DNA of 64,000 nucleotides from a bacterium (GTDB taxonomy: Bacteria; Zixibacteria; MSB-5A5; GN15; FEB-12). The notes beneath the pieces are model-generated. The model searched no databases and was not told where the DNA came from. It saw nothing but the letters and a program-made list of their open reading frames with translations. A program made the translations under genes and the position numbers. Position 1 is the first letter of the stretch; each line of letters starts with the position of its first letter. Location: the NCBI GenBank assembly GCA_016708025.1, contig JADJGQ010000002.1, positions 496,001 through 560,000 on the forward strand, in the 5' to 3' direction. Below are positions 17,248-24,854 of the stretch, piece by piece.

Positions 17248-17890
17248 ACTGTTCGATTCGACGCTGCACCGGGCCGAATGACCGACGGTGGATCGCGCAG
17301 GGACCATGCTCTTCCAGCTCCGCCAGATGTTGCGGGGTCGGATATCCTTTATGCACTGCAAAGGAGAACTGGGGATAGATCTCCTGGTATTTCTCCATGA
17401 TCCGGTCGCGCGTAACCTTCGCGATGATCGAGGCCGCCCCGATCGACTTCACCCGCGCGTCGCCGCCGATGATCGCATACTGCGCCTGCTTCAGATTCGG
17501 AATACAATATGTCCCATCCACCAGCAGACAGTCCGGTGTCAGGCTCAGCTCGCTGACCGCTTTCCGCATCGCCAGCAAACTTGCCCGGAGTATATTCACC
17601 TTGTCGATTGTTTCGCTGTCAATGATCCCTATCGCGCAGGGGATCTGCGCATCGAAAATGAGCTGGCAGAGCTTCTCCCGTTTTTCATGGGTCAGCTTTT
17701 TTGAATCGTCGATTCCGGGGATCTCCACCCCTCGGGGGAGGATCACCGCCGCCGCCACGACCGGTCCGGCCAGGGGACCACGTCCCACCTCGTCGACTCC
17801 GCAGATCGCCTGGTGCCCCATAGCATACAGGTTCTCTTCGATACCGGTAAGATCGATCATCTCGACAAGCTGGTCTTTACGTCTGTTCAT
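17231..17890 (-). CDS. rnhB: Ribonuclease HII
   Basis: Cleaves RNA in RNA-DNA hybrids and single ribonucleotides in DNA. Catalytic acidic residues are in GVDEVGRGPLAGP (Asp33, Glu34), with DDSKKL and VDG further on and the conserved GYPT near the C-terminus (HKGYPTPQH). The start is the ATG at 17890 (219 residues); the longer alternative begins with TTG and has no better ribosome binding site. In many bacteria rnhB follows rplS directly; here rsmD and a SIR2-like gene lie between. Confidence 0.95.
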   Translation of the reverse strand: MNRRKDQLVEMIDLTGIEENLYAMGHQAICGVDEVGRGPLAGPVVAAAVILPRGVEIPGIDDSKKLTHEKREKLCQLIFDAQIPCAIGIIDSETIDKVNILRASLLAMRKAVSELSLTPDCLLVDGTYCIPNLKQAQYAIIGGDARVKSIGAASIIAKVTRDRIMEKYQEIYPQFSFAVHKGYPTPQHLAELEEHGPCAIHRRSFGPVQRRIEQYALFE

Positions 17891-18032
17891 GGCCGTACTC
17901 ACTTGATAGATAAGCTGTTTCAAAACCGCTGCGCAAGTTTAACCACACTAATAATAGTATCGACCGCGCAAACCGCTTTTATTACCGCCAACACTCATGA
18001 ATCCTCCCGTTTGTCGAGCCCGACCAGTCCCG

Positions 18033-18080
18033 GTAGGTCAGGAACCTTGCCCCGAAGGGGTCGCGAAGCGAGTTCCTGAC
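18033..18080. repeat. GTAG-type extragenic palindrome, copy upstream of rsmD
   Basis: GTAG (18033-18036) followed by GTCAGGAAC (18037-18045) and its exact complement GTTCCTGAC (18072-18080), with an inner CCCC-gaa-GGGG hairpin. The first half closely matches the copy at 18720-18772. Such GTAG-headed hairpins are the form of REP elements moved by RAYT transposases. Confidence 0.6.
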
Positions 18081-18116
18081 GTTTTCCTTTTCTGATTCGA
18101 TCTTCCCAGTTATCAT

Positions 18117-18707
18117 ATGCCCATGACCACACAGGAAAAGCAGTTCGAGTTTAATATCATCGCCGGCTCTCTCAAGGGGCGGAAGATCATTACCCCGAAT
18201 CTCGGCATCACCCGCCCGCCGCTCAGTCGCCTTCGCAAATCTATCTTTGATTACCTGATGCCGTACATCACCGATTCCCGCTATCTCGATCTCTATTCCG
18301 GCACCGGCTCCTACCTGTTTGAGGCAGTCTCGCGCGGGGCGGCCGAGGCTACCGGGGTCGAACTTGATCCCAGACTCTCCGATGCCATCAATCGTCAAGC
18401 GGAGAAATTCGGCGTCGCCGACCAACTCCACTGTTTGACTGAGGATGTTTTTGATGCTGTCCCCCGCCTGCATAAAGAGGGGAGAGTCTTTGATATTATC
18501 ATGATCGCCCCACCGCAATATGTCGGCCTGGTGGACCGCACGCTCGAACTCTTCCGCCACTATCCGCTGTTCACCGAGGATACCAAGATCATCTGCCAGC
18601 ATGACACCTCGGAGCTAAAAGTGCTTTTGTTTGATGTCCTCCCGATCGACCAGCAGCGCAAATACGGCCACACGACCTTCACCATCCTCCGCCCCCCGGT
18701 GAAATAA
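18117..18707 (+). CDS. rsmD: RsmD-like 16S rRNA guanine-N2 methyltransferase
   Basis: Expected to methylate G966 of 16S rRNA using SAM. The opening IIAGSLKGRKI, TRPPLSRLRKSIFDYL, the SAM loop LDLYSGTGS (57-65) and EAVSRGA are typical RsmD features. The catalytic (D/N)PP(Y/F) motif reads APPQY at 131-135, so the first acidic residue is missing; some lineages seem to share this variant. It has no clear ribosome binding site. Flanking GTAG palindromes stand on both sides, and it is on the opposite strand to the genes around it. Confidence 0.8.
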   Translation: MPMTTQEKQFEFNIIAGSLKGRKIITPNLGITRPPLSRLRKSIFDYLMPYITDSRYLDLYSGTGSYLFEAVSRGAAEATGVELDPRLSDAINRQAEKFGVADQLHCLTEDVFDAVPRLHKEGRVFDIIMIAPPQYVGLVDRTLELFRHYPLFTEDTKIICQHDTSELKVLLFDVLPIDQQRKYGHTTFTILRPPVK

Positions 18708-18719
18708 CGCGGAAGTCTT

Positions 18720-18772
18720 GTAGGTCGAAACCCATGCCCCGATGGGGTCATGCCCATGGCGTGAGATTTCGA
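18720..18772. repeat. GTAG-type extragenic palindrome, copy downstream of rsmD
   Basis: GTAG (18720-18723) followed by TCGAAA/TTTCGA outer arms (18725-18730 and 18767-18772) and an inner CATGCCCC-gat-GGGGTCATG hairpin. It aligns with the 18033 copy over GTAGGTC and TGCCCCGANGGGGTC. It fills the gap between the convergent rsmD and SIR2-like genes. Confidence 0.55.
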
Positions 18773-18779
18773 GGCTGGA

Positions 18780-19994
18780 CTAAGCACATATCAATCTCCT
18801 AACATCTGACCAGACCACCATTTCAATACACGAATCAATTGTTTGCAGTTGCTGCCGTGCAACGAGTTCGTCCCACCTCTGACTAATTGCTGAACGTGAC
18901 TCTCGACGGAGATCAGATGGCTTAGGATGAATTATTACTAATCTGCGGGCCGAATCGTTGTACAACCACTCGAGTATTTTGGTGTTGATACCTTTGTCTC
19001 TAAAGCCGTAACCACATGCAACTATAAACTCGCAACTTCTAAGGGAGTTATAGAAGTGCATTTGCATGTCAGCGTAAATCCCACCCTGATATTCGAGGAG
19101 TTTGTTAGTTGTGCCGGCGAGGATTTCAGGTCTTCCATCTGGGAGCATGAAGTACTCTTGGTCGGTTATATGGTGTGTATGAATCGAGTCCCAACCGACT
19201 GGCCTACCATATACAGTTCGCCGGCGGTTTTTCGTGTAGTAGTTTACTCGATACAGACGCACATGGCCGTGAAGATGTAGGATTGGGATGCCCTTTGACT
19301 CGTAGTAGTTTTCAATCGACCATAAGCGTAAGTGGGAATCAAACTCCACTTCGCCATCATTGAATGGAACTGAACTCTCTCTTAGGTGCTCCTCCAGCAG
19401 CAAGTCGTGATTCAAGGTGTATACCGCCATAATTCGAATGCTCTCGTCTGTGAAAGACGTACTCAACGCACACATGTAATTCAGGCTCTTTCGAGGCTTC
19501 TGTTCGAGTTCATGCCATACTACATCATGTCCATAATTGAGGGACTCGCGAAGTAGTTGGTCGTAGGTCCATTCAGATTCTAGTGGATGGTCATTGGCCT
19601 TCAGCATTGAAGCAGACTGGGCCCTCAAGTCATTTTGAACCTCCATCAATAGTGGATTCTCGTATTCGCCCATTTCGTCGTCATAGATCTGTTGCAGGGC
19701 GTAGAGGACTTCCTCGTAGTTGATTTCGTGGTCAGGACTATACTTAGCATAGTAGTTGGCTATTCTGTTCCGCACCAGGTTCAGAAAAGGTAAGACTCTG
19801 CTCAACCCATCGTCCGACCAGCCCATGTGCTCATACATTGGTCTTCCGAAATAGTAGTTGGCATCACTGTGCCGCATCATGCCCTCGCCAGTCATAATAC
19901 GAGTAGTAATGTCCTGGGTCCGGGGGAGATCTGCTGGAATGGAGAACCCCGCTCCCAGCAAGAAACAAACCTTTGTCCGTTTATCTTCTGACAT
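18780..19994 (-). CDS. SIR2-like (sirtuin-fold) protein, putative NAD-consuming defence protein
   Basis: A 404-residue cytosolic protein with sirtuin-fold NAD-binding marks: CFLLGAGFSIPADLPRTQD (Gly-rich GAGFS at 14-18), YTLNHDLLLEE with the catalytic-type Asn195, HLHGH with His242, and CGYGFRDKGIN near 331-341. This arrangement is that of the SIR2_2-like domains of bacterial antiphage proteins (Thoeris ThsA, DSR and stand-alone SIR2 types), many of which degrade NAD on infection. No second effector or sensor domain is obvious. A perfect binding site AAAGGAGG precedes the start. GC in hand-counted stretches is about 48-53%, lower than neighbours. A terminator separates it from rplS. NADase activity and defence role are inference. 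Confidence 0.7.
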   Translation of the reverse strand: MSEDKRTKVCFLLGAGFSIPADLPRTQDITTRIMTGEGMMRHSDANYYFGRPMYEHMGWSDDGLSRVLPFLNLVRNRIANYYAKYSPDHEINYEEVLYALQQIYDDEMGEYENPLLMEVQNDLRAQSASMLKANDHPLESEWTYDQLLRESLNYGHDVVWHELEQKPRKSLNYMCALSTSFTDESIRIMAVYTLNHDLLLEEHLRESSVPFNDGEVEFDSHLRLWSIENYYESKGIPILHLHGHVRLYRVNYYTKNRRRTVYGRPVGWDSIHTHHITDQEYFMLPDGRPEILAGTTNKLLEYQGGIYADMQMHFYNSLRSCEFIVACGYGFRDKGINTKILEWLYNDSARRLVIIHPKPSDLRRESRSAISQRWDELVARQQLQTIDSCIEMVVWSDVRRLICA

Positions 19995-20081
19995 AATCTT
20001 TCACCCTCCTTTCGCAGAGACGACAATTTCTAAAGCAAATAAGGGGTGTTAAAACCGAGGCCAACAACCAAAAGTTGAAAC

Positions 20082-20108
20082 AAAAAAAGGCGCCCTTGCG
20101 AGCGCCTT
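20082..20108 (-). terminator. Intrinsic terminator of the rplS operon
   Basis: On the minus strand AAGGCGC/GCGCCTT (20087-20108) forms the stem and is followed by seven T residues. It isolates the ribosomal operon from the SIR2-like gene downstream. Confidence 0.85.
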
Positions 20109-20134
20109 CAATTACTGATCAATATCCGATCAGC

Positions 20135-20494
20135 TTACTCTTTCGTATTGTCAGCCATATCCTCTTTAATACGCGCCGACTTACCCGTCAGATTGCGCAA
20201 ATAATACAACTTCGCGCGACGGACCTGTCCGGAACGAATATGCTCGATCTTCGCGATATTCGGCGAGCAGTACGGGAAGATACGCTCCACCCCGATACCC
20301 GAGGACATCTTGCGAACCGTGAAGGTCGCTCCCGTACCGGAACCACGCATCCCGATAACCGTCCCCTGGAAAACCTGGATTCGCTCCTTGTCTCCCTCTT
20401 TGATCTTCACATGCACTTTGATCGTGTCACCCGGAGCGAACTTCGGGTAATCATCGCGCATATAACTCTTTTCAATAATGGCGATCTGTTTCAT
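20135..20494 (-). CDS. rplS: Ribosomal protein L19
   Basis: Large-subunit protein at the subunit interface. The L19 signature is plain: FAPGDTIKVHVKIKEGDKERIQVFQG, GTGATFTVRKMSSGIGVERIFP in outline (key residues FTVRK, GVER, FP) and RRAKLYYLRNLTGKSARI. Length 119 is usual. It is the last gene of the ffh-rpsP-khpA-rimM-trmD-rplS operon, 8 bases after trmD, and a terminator follows. Confidence 0.98.
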   Translation of the reverse strand: MKQIAIIEKSYMRDDYPKFAPGDTIKVHVKIKEGDKERIQVFQGTVIGMRGSGTGATFTVRKMSSGIGVERIFPYCSPNIAKIEHIRSGQVRRAKLYYLRNLTGKSARIKEDMADNTKE

Positions 20495-20502
20495 GCCTTA
20501 CC

Positions 20503-21270
20503 TCACTCTCTATTCTTAATCTCTTTTTTCAACTGTTCAACCATCTTTAACTCCGCGTTATCGAGACCCGCCCCCGCCAGAAGTTCCGGCCGATGACGCA
20601 GACACTTTTTGATCGCTTCCATCCGTCGATACTTCCGTATCGCTTCATGATTCCCCTGCTGCAATATCTCCGGCACCCCGATCCCGGCATATTCCGCCGG
20701 TCGAGTGTAGCAGGGAGAGCCGAGCATGTCATTCATGTACGAATCATTCAGCGCCGACTCGAAATTCCCGAGCACTTTCGGGATCAATCTCGCGACTGAG
20801 TCAACCATCACCGCCGCCGCTGGCTCGCCGCCCGTCAGGATATAGTCTCCGATCGAAACCTCATCCATCTCGTACAGCTCCAGCAGCCGTTCATCGACTC
20901 CCAGATAATGCCCGCAGATGATGGTGATCCGGTCGCACAGGGAATAGCGTATCGCCATCTCCTGATTGAACTGATGTCCCGCTGCCGAGGTCAGAATGAT
21001 CCTATCCTTCTCTGAAGGCGGCTCACCCTGGGCTCGATGTCGGTATCCCAGCTTCTGCAGCGCGAGGTCGATCGGTTCGACTTTCATCACCATCCCGCCG
21101 CCACCGCCAAACGGTGTGTCGTCGACCGTGTGATGTTTATCCTGCGCGAACTCCCGCGGATTTACGATCTCGATGTCAAAGAGCCCTTTGTCACGCGCCT
21201 TGCCGAGCAAGGATTGCTGCAGCGACAGACTAAAGTAGTCCGGAAAAAGCGTGACTATCGCAAACTGCAT
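20503..21270 (-). CDS. trmD: tRNA (guanine37-N1)-methyltransferase
   Basis: TrmD makes m1G37 in tRNAs to prevent frameshifting. The SPOUT trefoil-knot signatures are present: TLFPDYF at the start, DDTPFGGGGGMVMK, ICGHYLGVDERL (GRYEG position reads GHYLG) and YILTGGEPAAAVMVD with SRLIP-type tail. 255 residues, normal. It lies between rimM and rplS in the conserved order. Confidence 0.97.
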   Translation of the reverse strand: MQFAIVTLFPDYFSLSLQQSLLGKARDKGLFDIEIVNPREFAQDKHHTVDDTPFGGGGGMVMKVEPIDLALQKLGYRHRAQGEPPSEKDRIILTSAAGHQFNQEMAIRYSLCDRITIICGHYLGVDERLLELYEMDEVSIGDYILTGGEPAAAVMVDSVARLIPKVLGNFESALNDSYMNDMLGSPCYTRPAEYAGIGVPEILQQGNHEAIRKYRRMEAIKKCLRHRPELLAGAGLDNAELKMVEQLKKEIKNRE

Positions 21271-21284
21271 ATCGTTTCGGACGC

Positions 21285-21803
21285 CTACTCGAATTCCAGC
21301 AGACTGTCCGCATCTACAACCATCCGTTTTGCCTGCAGGTCGACCGTTTTGATCGCCTGCTTGGTCGCCGGAAGCATCCGGCGGGAGCCATCCGTCATCC
21401 GTACGACATACGCGTCGTTCGCCGGATAATGCTCCACATCCACCAGTTCACCTAATTGCGCGCCGCCTGCGTCGCTATACACGGCGCAGCCGATGATCTC
21501 AAACACGTAATACATATCTTCCGGCAGATCGACTACCTGGTCGCGCGGCACCGCTAACTCACGGTTGGTCAATCGTGCCGAGGCCTCGGGAGTGGTGAAA
21601 GACTCAAAGCCTAACACCGGCCGTCCGCCCACCAACCGGGAGGAGATGATCTTCATCTTCTCCCAGACACCCCGATTGCCGACAAAGATCTCGGTCAGGT
21701 CGAGGAATCGATCCGGAAAGTCGGTCAGCGGGGTGACGTACAGCTCACCATGGAGACCGCGCGTTTTCCCCAGTTTCCCGACTGTGATCAATTCCTCTTT
21801 CAC
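21285..21803 (-). CDS. rimM: 16S rRNA processing protein RimM
   Basis: Ribosome maturation factor that binds S19 in the 30S head. The N-terminal barrel shows TVGKLGKTRGLHGELYVTPLTDFPDRF (key residues G-x-I/L-x-x-x-x-G-x-x-G) and the C-terminal PRC-barrel shows YYVFEIIGCAVY with LLP..K..I-type ending (MLPATKQAIKTVDL). It starts with GTG immediately after the khpA stop (TAG GTG), with GGAG inside khpA as binding site. Confidence 0.95.
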   Translation of the reverse strand: MKEELITVGKLGKTRGLHGELYVTPLTDFPDRFLDLTEIFVGNRGVWEKMKIISSRLVGGRPVLGFESFTTPEASARLTNRELAVPRDQVVDLPEDMYYVFEIIGCAVYSDAGGAQLGELVDVEHYPANDAYVVRMTDGSRRMLPATKQAIKTVDLQAKRMVVDADSLLEFE

Positions 21804-22034
21804 CTACTCCAGGATCTCCAGAACCGCCCGCTTTCCTTGGCGCGCCGAAACTGCGCCCAACAGCGTGCGGAGCGACCGTGCCGTCTGACCGTTCTTCCCG
21901 ATAACCTTACCGAGATCACCCTGTCCGACTCTCAATTCATACACGGTCGTGCGACTGCCTTCAACTTCATTGATCGTCACGGCATCGGGACGATCCACCA
22001 GCGCCCGGACGACATACTCAAGGAAATCCCTCAT
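21804..22034 (-). CDS. khpA: KH-domain RNA-binding protein KhpA (YlqC)
   Basis: A single KH domain of 76 residues: MRDFLEYVVRALVDRPDAV opening and the GKNG loop (GxxG) in KVIGKNGQTARSLR. In Gram-positives KhpA with KhpB binds many transcripts and influences division; in this operon position it is conserved very broadly. I start it at 22034, giving the standard KhpA length. Confidence 0.93.
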   Translation of the reverse strand: MRDFLEYVVRALVDRPDAVTINEVEGSRTTVYELRVGQGDLGKVIGKNGQTARSLRTLLGAVSARQGKRAVLEILE

Positions 22035-22128
22035 CCTTCGGCTCCCGTAGTCGTCTGTCGGCCACAACCGCAGTCATGACCTGGTTGTCCACCCGGACTC
22101 CCGGTGTAATCCCTACACCGGCGCTGTC

Positions 22129-22497
22129 TTACTTGGCCGCTTCAGCCGTTGCCGAAGCTTTTTTCATCTTTCGGGTCTTTTTCGGACGTTCCTTGATGGT
22201 CTTATTCAGGACCGTCCCGGAAACATCTTCACCCTTCTTAGCGCGCTGAGCTTTCGACGAGAACCCGACCTGCTTCAGCAGAGTCCGGACCGTGTCGCTC
22301 GGCACTGCGCCGTTTTCCAGCCACTTCGTTACTTTCTTCTCCTCGATCTCCACCTTAGCCGGTTTGGTGATCGGGTTGTACGTCCCGAGGATCTCCAGGA
22401 ACGCGCCATTACGCGCGGTCCGCGAGTCCGCGGCGACGATACGATAAAATGGGCGCTTCATCGAGCCCATACGGCGAAGTCTAATGTGAACCGCCAA
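22129..22497 (-). CDS. rpsP: Ribosomal protein S16
   Basis: Small-subunit assembly protein. The start AVHIRLRRMGSMKRPFYRIV is the S16 signature (key residues RLRRMG and PFYRIV), followed by ARNGAFLEILGTYNP. The lysine/alanine-rich tail extends beyond the core. It uses a TTG start, chosen because GGAGG lies 8 bases upstream and the family begins exactly there. It sits 14 bases after ffh. Confidence 0.97.
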   Translation of the reverse strand: MAVHIRLRRMGSMKRPFYRIVAADSRTARNGAFLEILGTYNPITKPAKVEIEEKKVTKWLENGAVPSDTVRTLLKQVGFSSKAQRAKKGEDVSGTVLNKTIKERPKKTRKMKKASATAEAAK

Positions 22498-22511
22498 ATC
22501 AATTCCTCCGT

Positions 22512-23840
22512 TTACCTGGCCCCTAAACCGGACCAGCCTTTTGGTATTTTCATTTTCTTGCCTCCTAACGAATGGAACATCTTCTGCATCGCGAAAAACT
22601 GGTTCAACAACTGGTTCACGGTCTGCACCGTGTTCCCTGAACCCTTCGCGATCCGCCGCTTGCGCGACCCGTCGATGATCCGCGGATACCGGCGCTCTTC
22701 GATAGTCATCGACTTGATGATCGCCGTCGTCCGCTCCATCTCTCGCTCATCGATCTTCATCCCTTTGAGCTGTTTCCCCATCCCCGGGATCATACCGATG
22801 ACATTTTCCAGCGGCCCCAACTTCTTCAGTTGCGCCATCTGGTCCAGAAAATCTTCGAAATTAAACTCCGCCTTGAGCAGCTTCTCCTGCATCTTGGCGG
22901 CCTGTTTGGCATCAACCGCTTCCTGCGCCTTCTCGACCAGCGTGACAATGTCACCCATACCAAGAATACGCGAGGCCAACCGATCCGGATGGAACGGCTC
23001 CAGGTCCGACAACTTCTCGCCGATCGAGGCCAGCTTGATCGGACAGCCGGTCACCTGCCGTATCGAGAGCGCCGCGCCACCGCGGGCATCACCATCCAGT
23101 TTGGACAGCACCACCCCGGTGATATCCAGCCGCTTGTGGAACTGATCCGCGACATTGACCGCATCCTGACCGGTCATCGAATCAGCGACCAGCAGGATCT
23201 CATCCGGCTTGACCAGGGACTTGATCTGCTCAAGTTCCTTCATCAGGTCATCGTCGATATGCAGCCGTCCGGCCGTATCGAGAATCACCAGATCGACAAA
23301 ATTCTTCGAGGCAAACGCGACTGCTTCTTTGCAGATCTCCGGCGGCTGCTTGCCTTCGATAAAGAAATGCTCCACCGCGATCTGGTCCGCCAGAACTTTG
23401 AGCTGCTTCACCGCCGCGGGGCGGTAGATATCGGCGGCCACCACCATCACCTTCTTATTTTTCTTTTTCGCCATCAGGGCGATTTTGCCGGTAAGGGTGG
23501 TTTTACCGGAACCCTGCAAGCCGCAGACCATATAGACGGTCGGGCTTTTGTCGATTGGCGCGAGTGGCGCGGTTTTCCCGCCCAGCAGATTGACCAGCTC
23601 GTCATGTACGATCTTGACGATCAACTGCCCCGGCTCGATCGAGGTCAGCACCTCGGTGCCGACCGCTTTATCCTCGACGGTCTTGACGAAATCACGTGCG
23701 ACTTTGTAGTTCACGTCGGCTTCGAGGAGCGCCTGACGGACCTGCTTCATGGAGTCCCGGATATTTTTCTCCGAGAGCTTGCCGGCGCCGCGCAGCGTTT
23801 TAAAAACCGATTCTAATTTATCCGACAGACCGTCAAACAT
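22512..23840 (-). CDS. ffh: Signal recognition particle GTPase Ffh
   Basis: The SRP protein that targets nascent membrane proteins to FtsY. N and G domains show the P-loop GLQGSGKTT, the G3 box DTAGRL and TKLDGD-type G4 (SKLDGDARGG), followed by a methionine-rich M domain that binds 4.5S RNA (IPGMGKQLKGM ... RRxRIAxGSG in SRKRRIAKGSG). Length 442 is standard. It leads the ribosomal/tRNA-modification operon. The 4.5S RNA gene itself was not found in the window. Confidence 0.97.
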   Translation of the reverse strand: MFDGLSDKLESVFKTLRGAGKLSEKNIRDSMKQVRQALLEADVNYKVARDFVKTVEDKAVGTEVLTSIEPGQLIVKIVHDELVNLLGGKTAPLAPIDKSPTVYMVCGLQGSGKTTLTGKIALMAKKKNKKVMVVAADIYRPAAVKQLKVLADQIAVEHFFIEGKQPPEICKEAVAFASKNFVDLVILDTAGRLHIDDDLMKELEQIKSLVKPDEILLVADSMTGQDAVNVADQFHKRLDITGVVLSKLDGDARGGAALSIRQVTGCPIKLASIGEKLSDLEPFHPDRLASRILGMGDIVTLVEKAQEAVDAKQAAKMQEKLLKAEFNFEDFLDQMAQLKKLGPLENVIGMIPGMGKQLKGMKIDEREMERTTAIIKSMTIEERRYPRIIDGSRKRRIAKGSGNTVQTVNQLLNQFFAMQKMFHSLGGKKMKIPKGWSGLGAR

Positions 23841-24304
23841 TCATTCTCATCTTATATGTCATTGCGAGGAGCACGTGAGCAACGCGAACAGCGCACGAAG
23901 CAACCTCATTACTTCACTTTCGATTCCCCCACCGCTTCATTCCGCCCCCCAAACGCATCATGCCGCGAAGGCGGGCATCCAGATTTCAATCCTCTTGGAA
24001 AGCAACTACCTGCGACACGAGCGAATCAAACGGGGAATCGTCACCGTCAGAGCGAAGCAATATAGAGGATTGACGAAAATTGGCAAGGGTTATTTTGCCG
24101 TATCCCCCCAGCTATCTGATTGGACGGTAAGTACATAGCATTTTGGTGTCCGTTTATCTTGAGAGCCAGCCCCCCCTTAAATGCCACCACTCTCCCGAAC
24201 CCTCCAAAAGGTGGAGTTCTCCAGATCAAGACCTCGAAGGCGTAGTAGTCCTACCCCCCCCGTATTACATCTGCTAGTGCTCATGGATCCGCCCCCTCTA
24301 GTAG
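23841..24304. other. Repeat-bearing gap upstream of ffh
   Basis: No credible gene. It contains a dispersed TCATTGCGAG-type repeat (23857-23905), C-rich tracts and a variable composition unlike the flanking genes. The ffh promoter must lie here but I could not place it confidently. Confidence 0.5.
23857..23905. repeat. TGTCATTGCGAG...CGAAGCAACCT dispersed repeat
   Basis: TGTCATTGCGAGG is followed by GCGCACGAAGCAACCT. Sequences of this form (TCATTGCGAG ... GAAGCAATCT) are widespread extragenic repeats in unrelated bacteria. Only this one copy was noticed here, so assignment rests on that resemblance. Confidence 0.4.
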
Positions 24305-24715
24305 ATGCTCCACGGTCCACTTAAGAAATACAAGTACATCCTTCGCGGATGTGTCATCATGTTCGACTTCCATGTCGCGCAGCTCTTTGACATCCCCACC
24401 CGACAGCTCAATCAGCTCGCCAAACGGAACCCGACCCTCTTTCCACCCCAACTCTATTTCCGCCTGAACGAGCAGGAGTACCTGCGCCTGAGGGCTACCG
24501 ATGGTCTCCCGCAACTGCGCTATCGAAATCACGCCCATTTACCCCACGCGTTCACCATGGGGGGCGTCAACATGGTTGGACTCAAACTCAGATCCGATTT
24601 CGCTGACAAGGTCAAGCTGTCATTCGCCGTCAGCCATCCGACCCTCTCTCGCGGCCCTGTATTACAACCGGCAAAAACGAACCGAAAAAAGACTCCCGAT
24701 GAAAAGACCAACTGA
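24305..24715 (+). pseudogene. ORF6N-domain protein remnant
   Basis: The first 95 residues match the ORF6N domain of phage and mobile-element proteins: YILRGCVIMFDFHVAQLFDI, RNPTLFPPQLYFRLNEQEY and PHAFTMGGVNMVGLKLRSD align with the family pattern RGxxVxLDxxLAxLYGV, RNxxRFPxDFxFxL and PYAFTEQGVAML. The DNA-binding or C-terminal part that normally follows is absent; the last 35 residues are low-complexity and no continuation is visible in other frames. There is no clear ribosome binding site. Most likely a decayed mobile-element gene; a short functional protein is the alternative. An antisense frame over the same bases shows no family signal. Confidence 0.5.
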
Positions 24716-24822
24716 CACTCTACCATGCAGTTCGACATCACACGCTGTGATCACCTCGACCAAATGTGTTAATTCCCTGTGCCCCCGCTAAATTGTAGCT
24801 AATTCCGTTCAATGCCCCCCAA

Positions 24823-24847
24823 AAAATAGCATCGGGGTCGAAACCCC
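24823..24847 (-). terminator. Terminator of the S9-type hydrolase gene
   Basis: On the minus strand GGGGT-TTCG-ACCCC (24834-24847) is a tetraloop hairpin followed after a few bases by six T residues. The hairpin also resembles the arms of the GTAG palindromes. Confidence 0.5.
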
Positions 24848-24854
24848 AACGTCT

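Noticed and set aside
22830..23816. 328-codon forward frame opposite ffh
   Set aside because: Antisense shadow of Ffh with no recognisable motif.
24281..24538. 85-codon reverse frame over the ORF6N remnant
   Set aside because: The forward strand carries the ORF6N motifs; the reverse frame has none.
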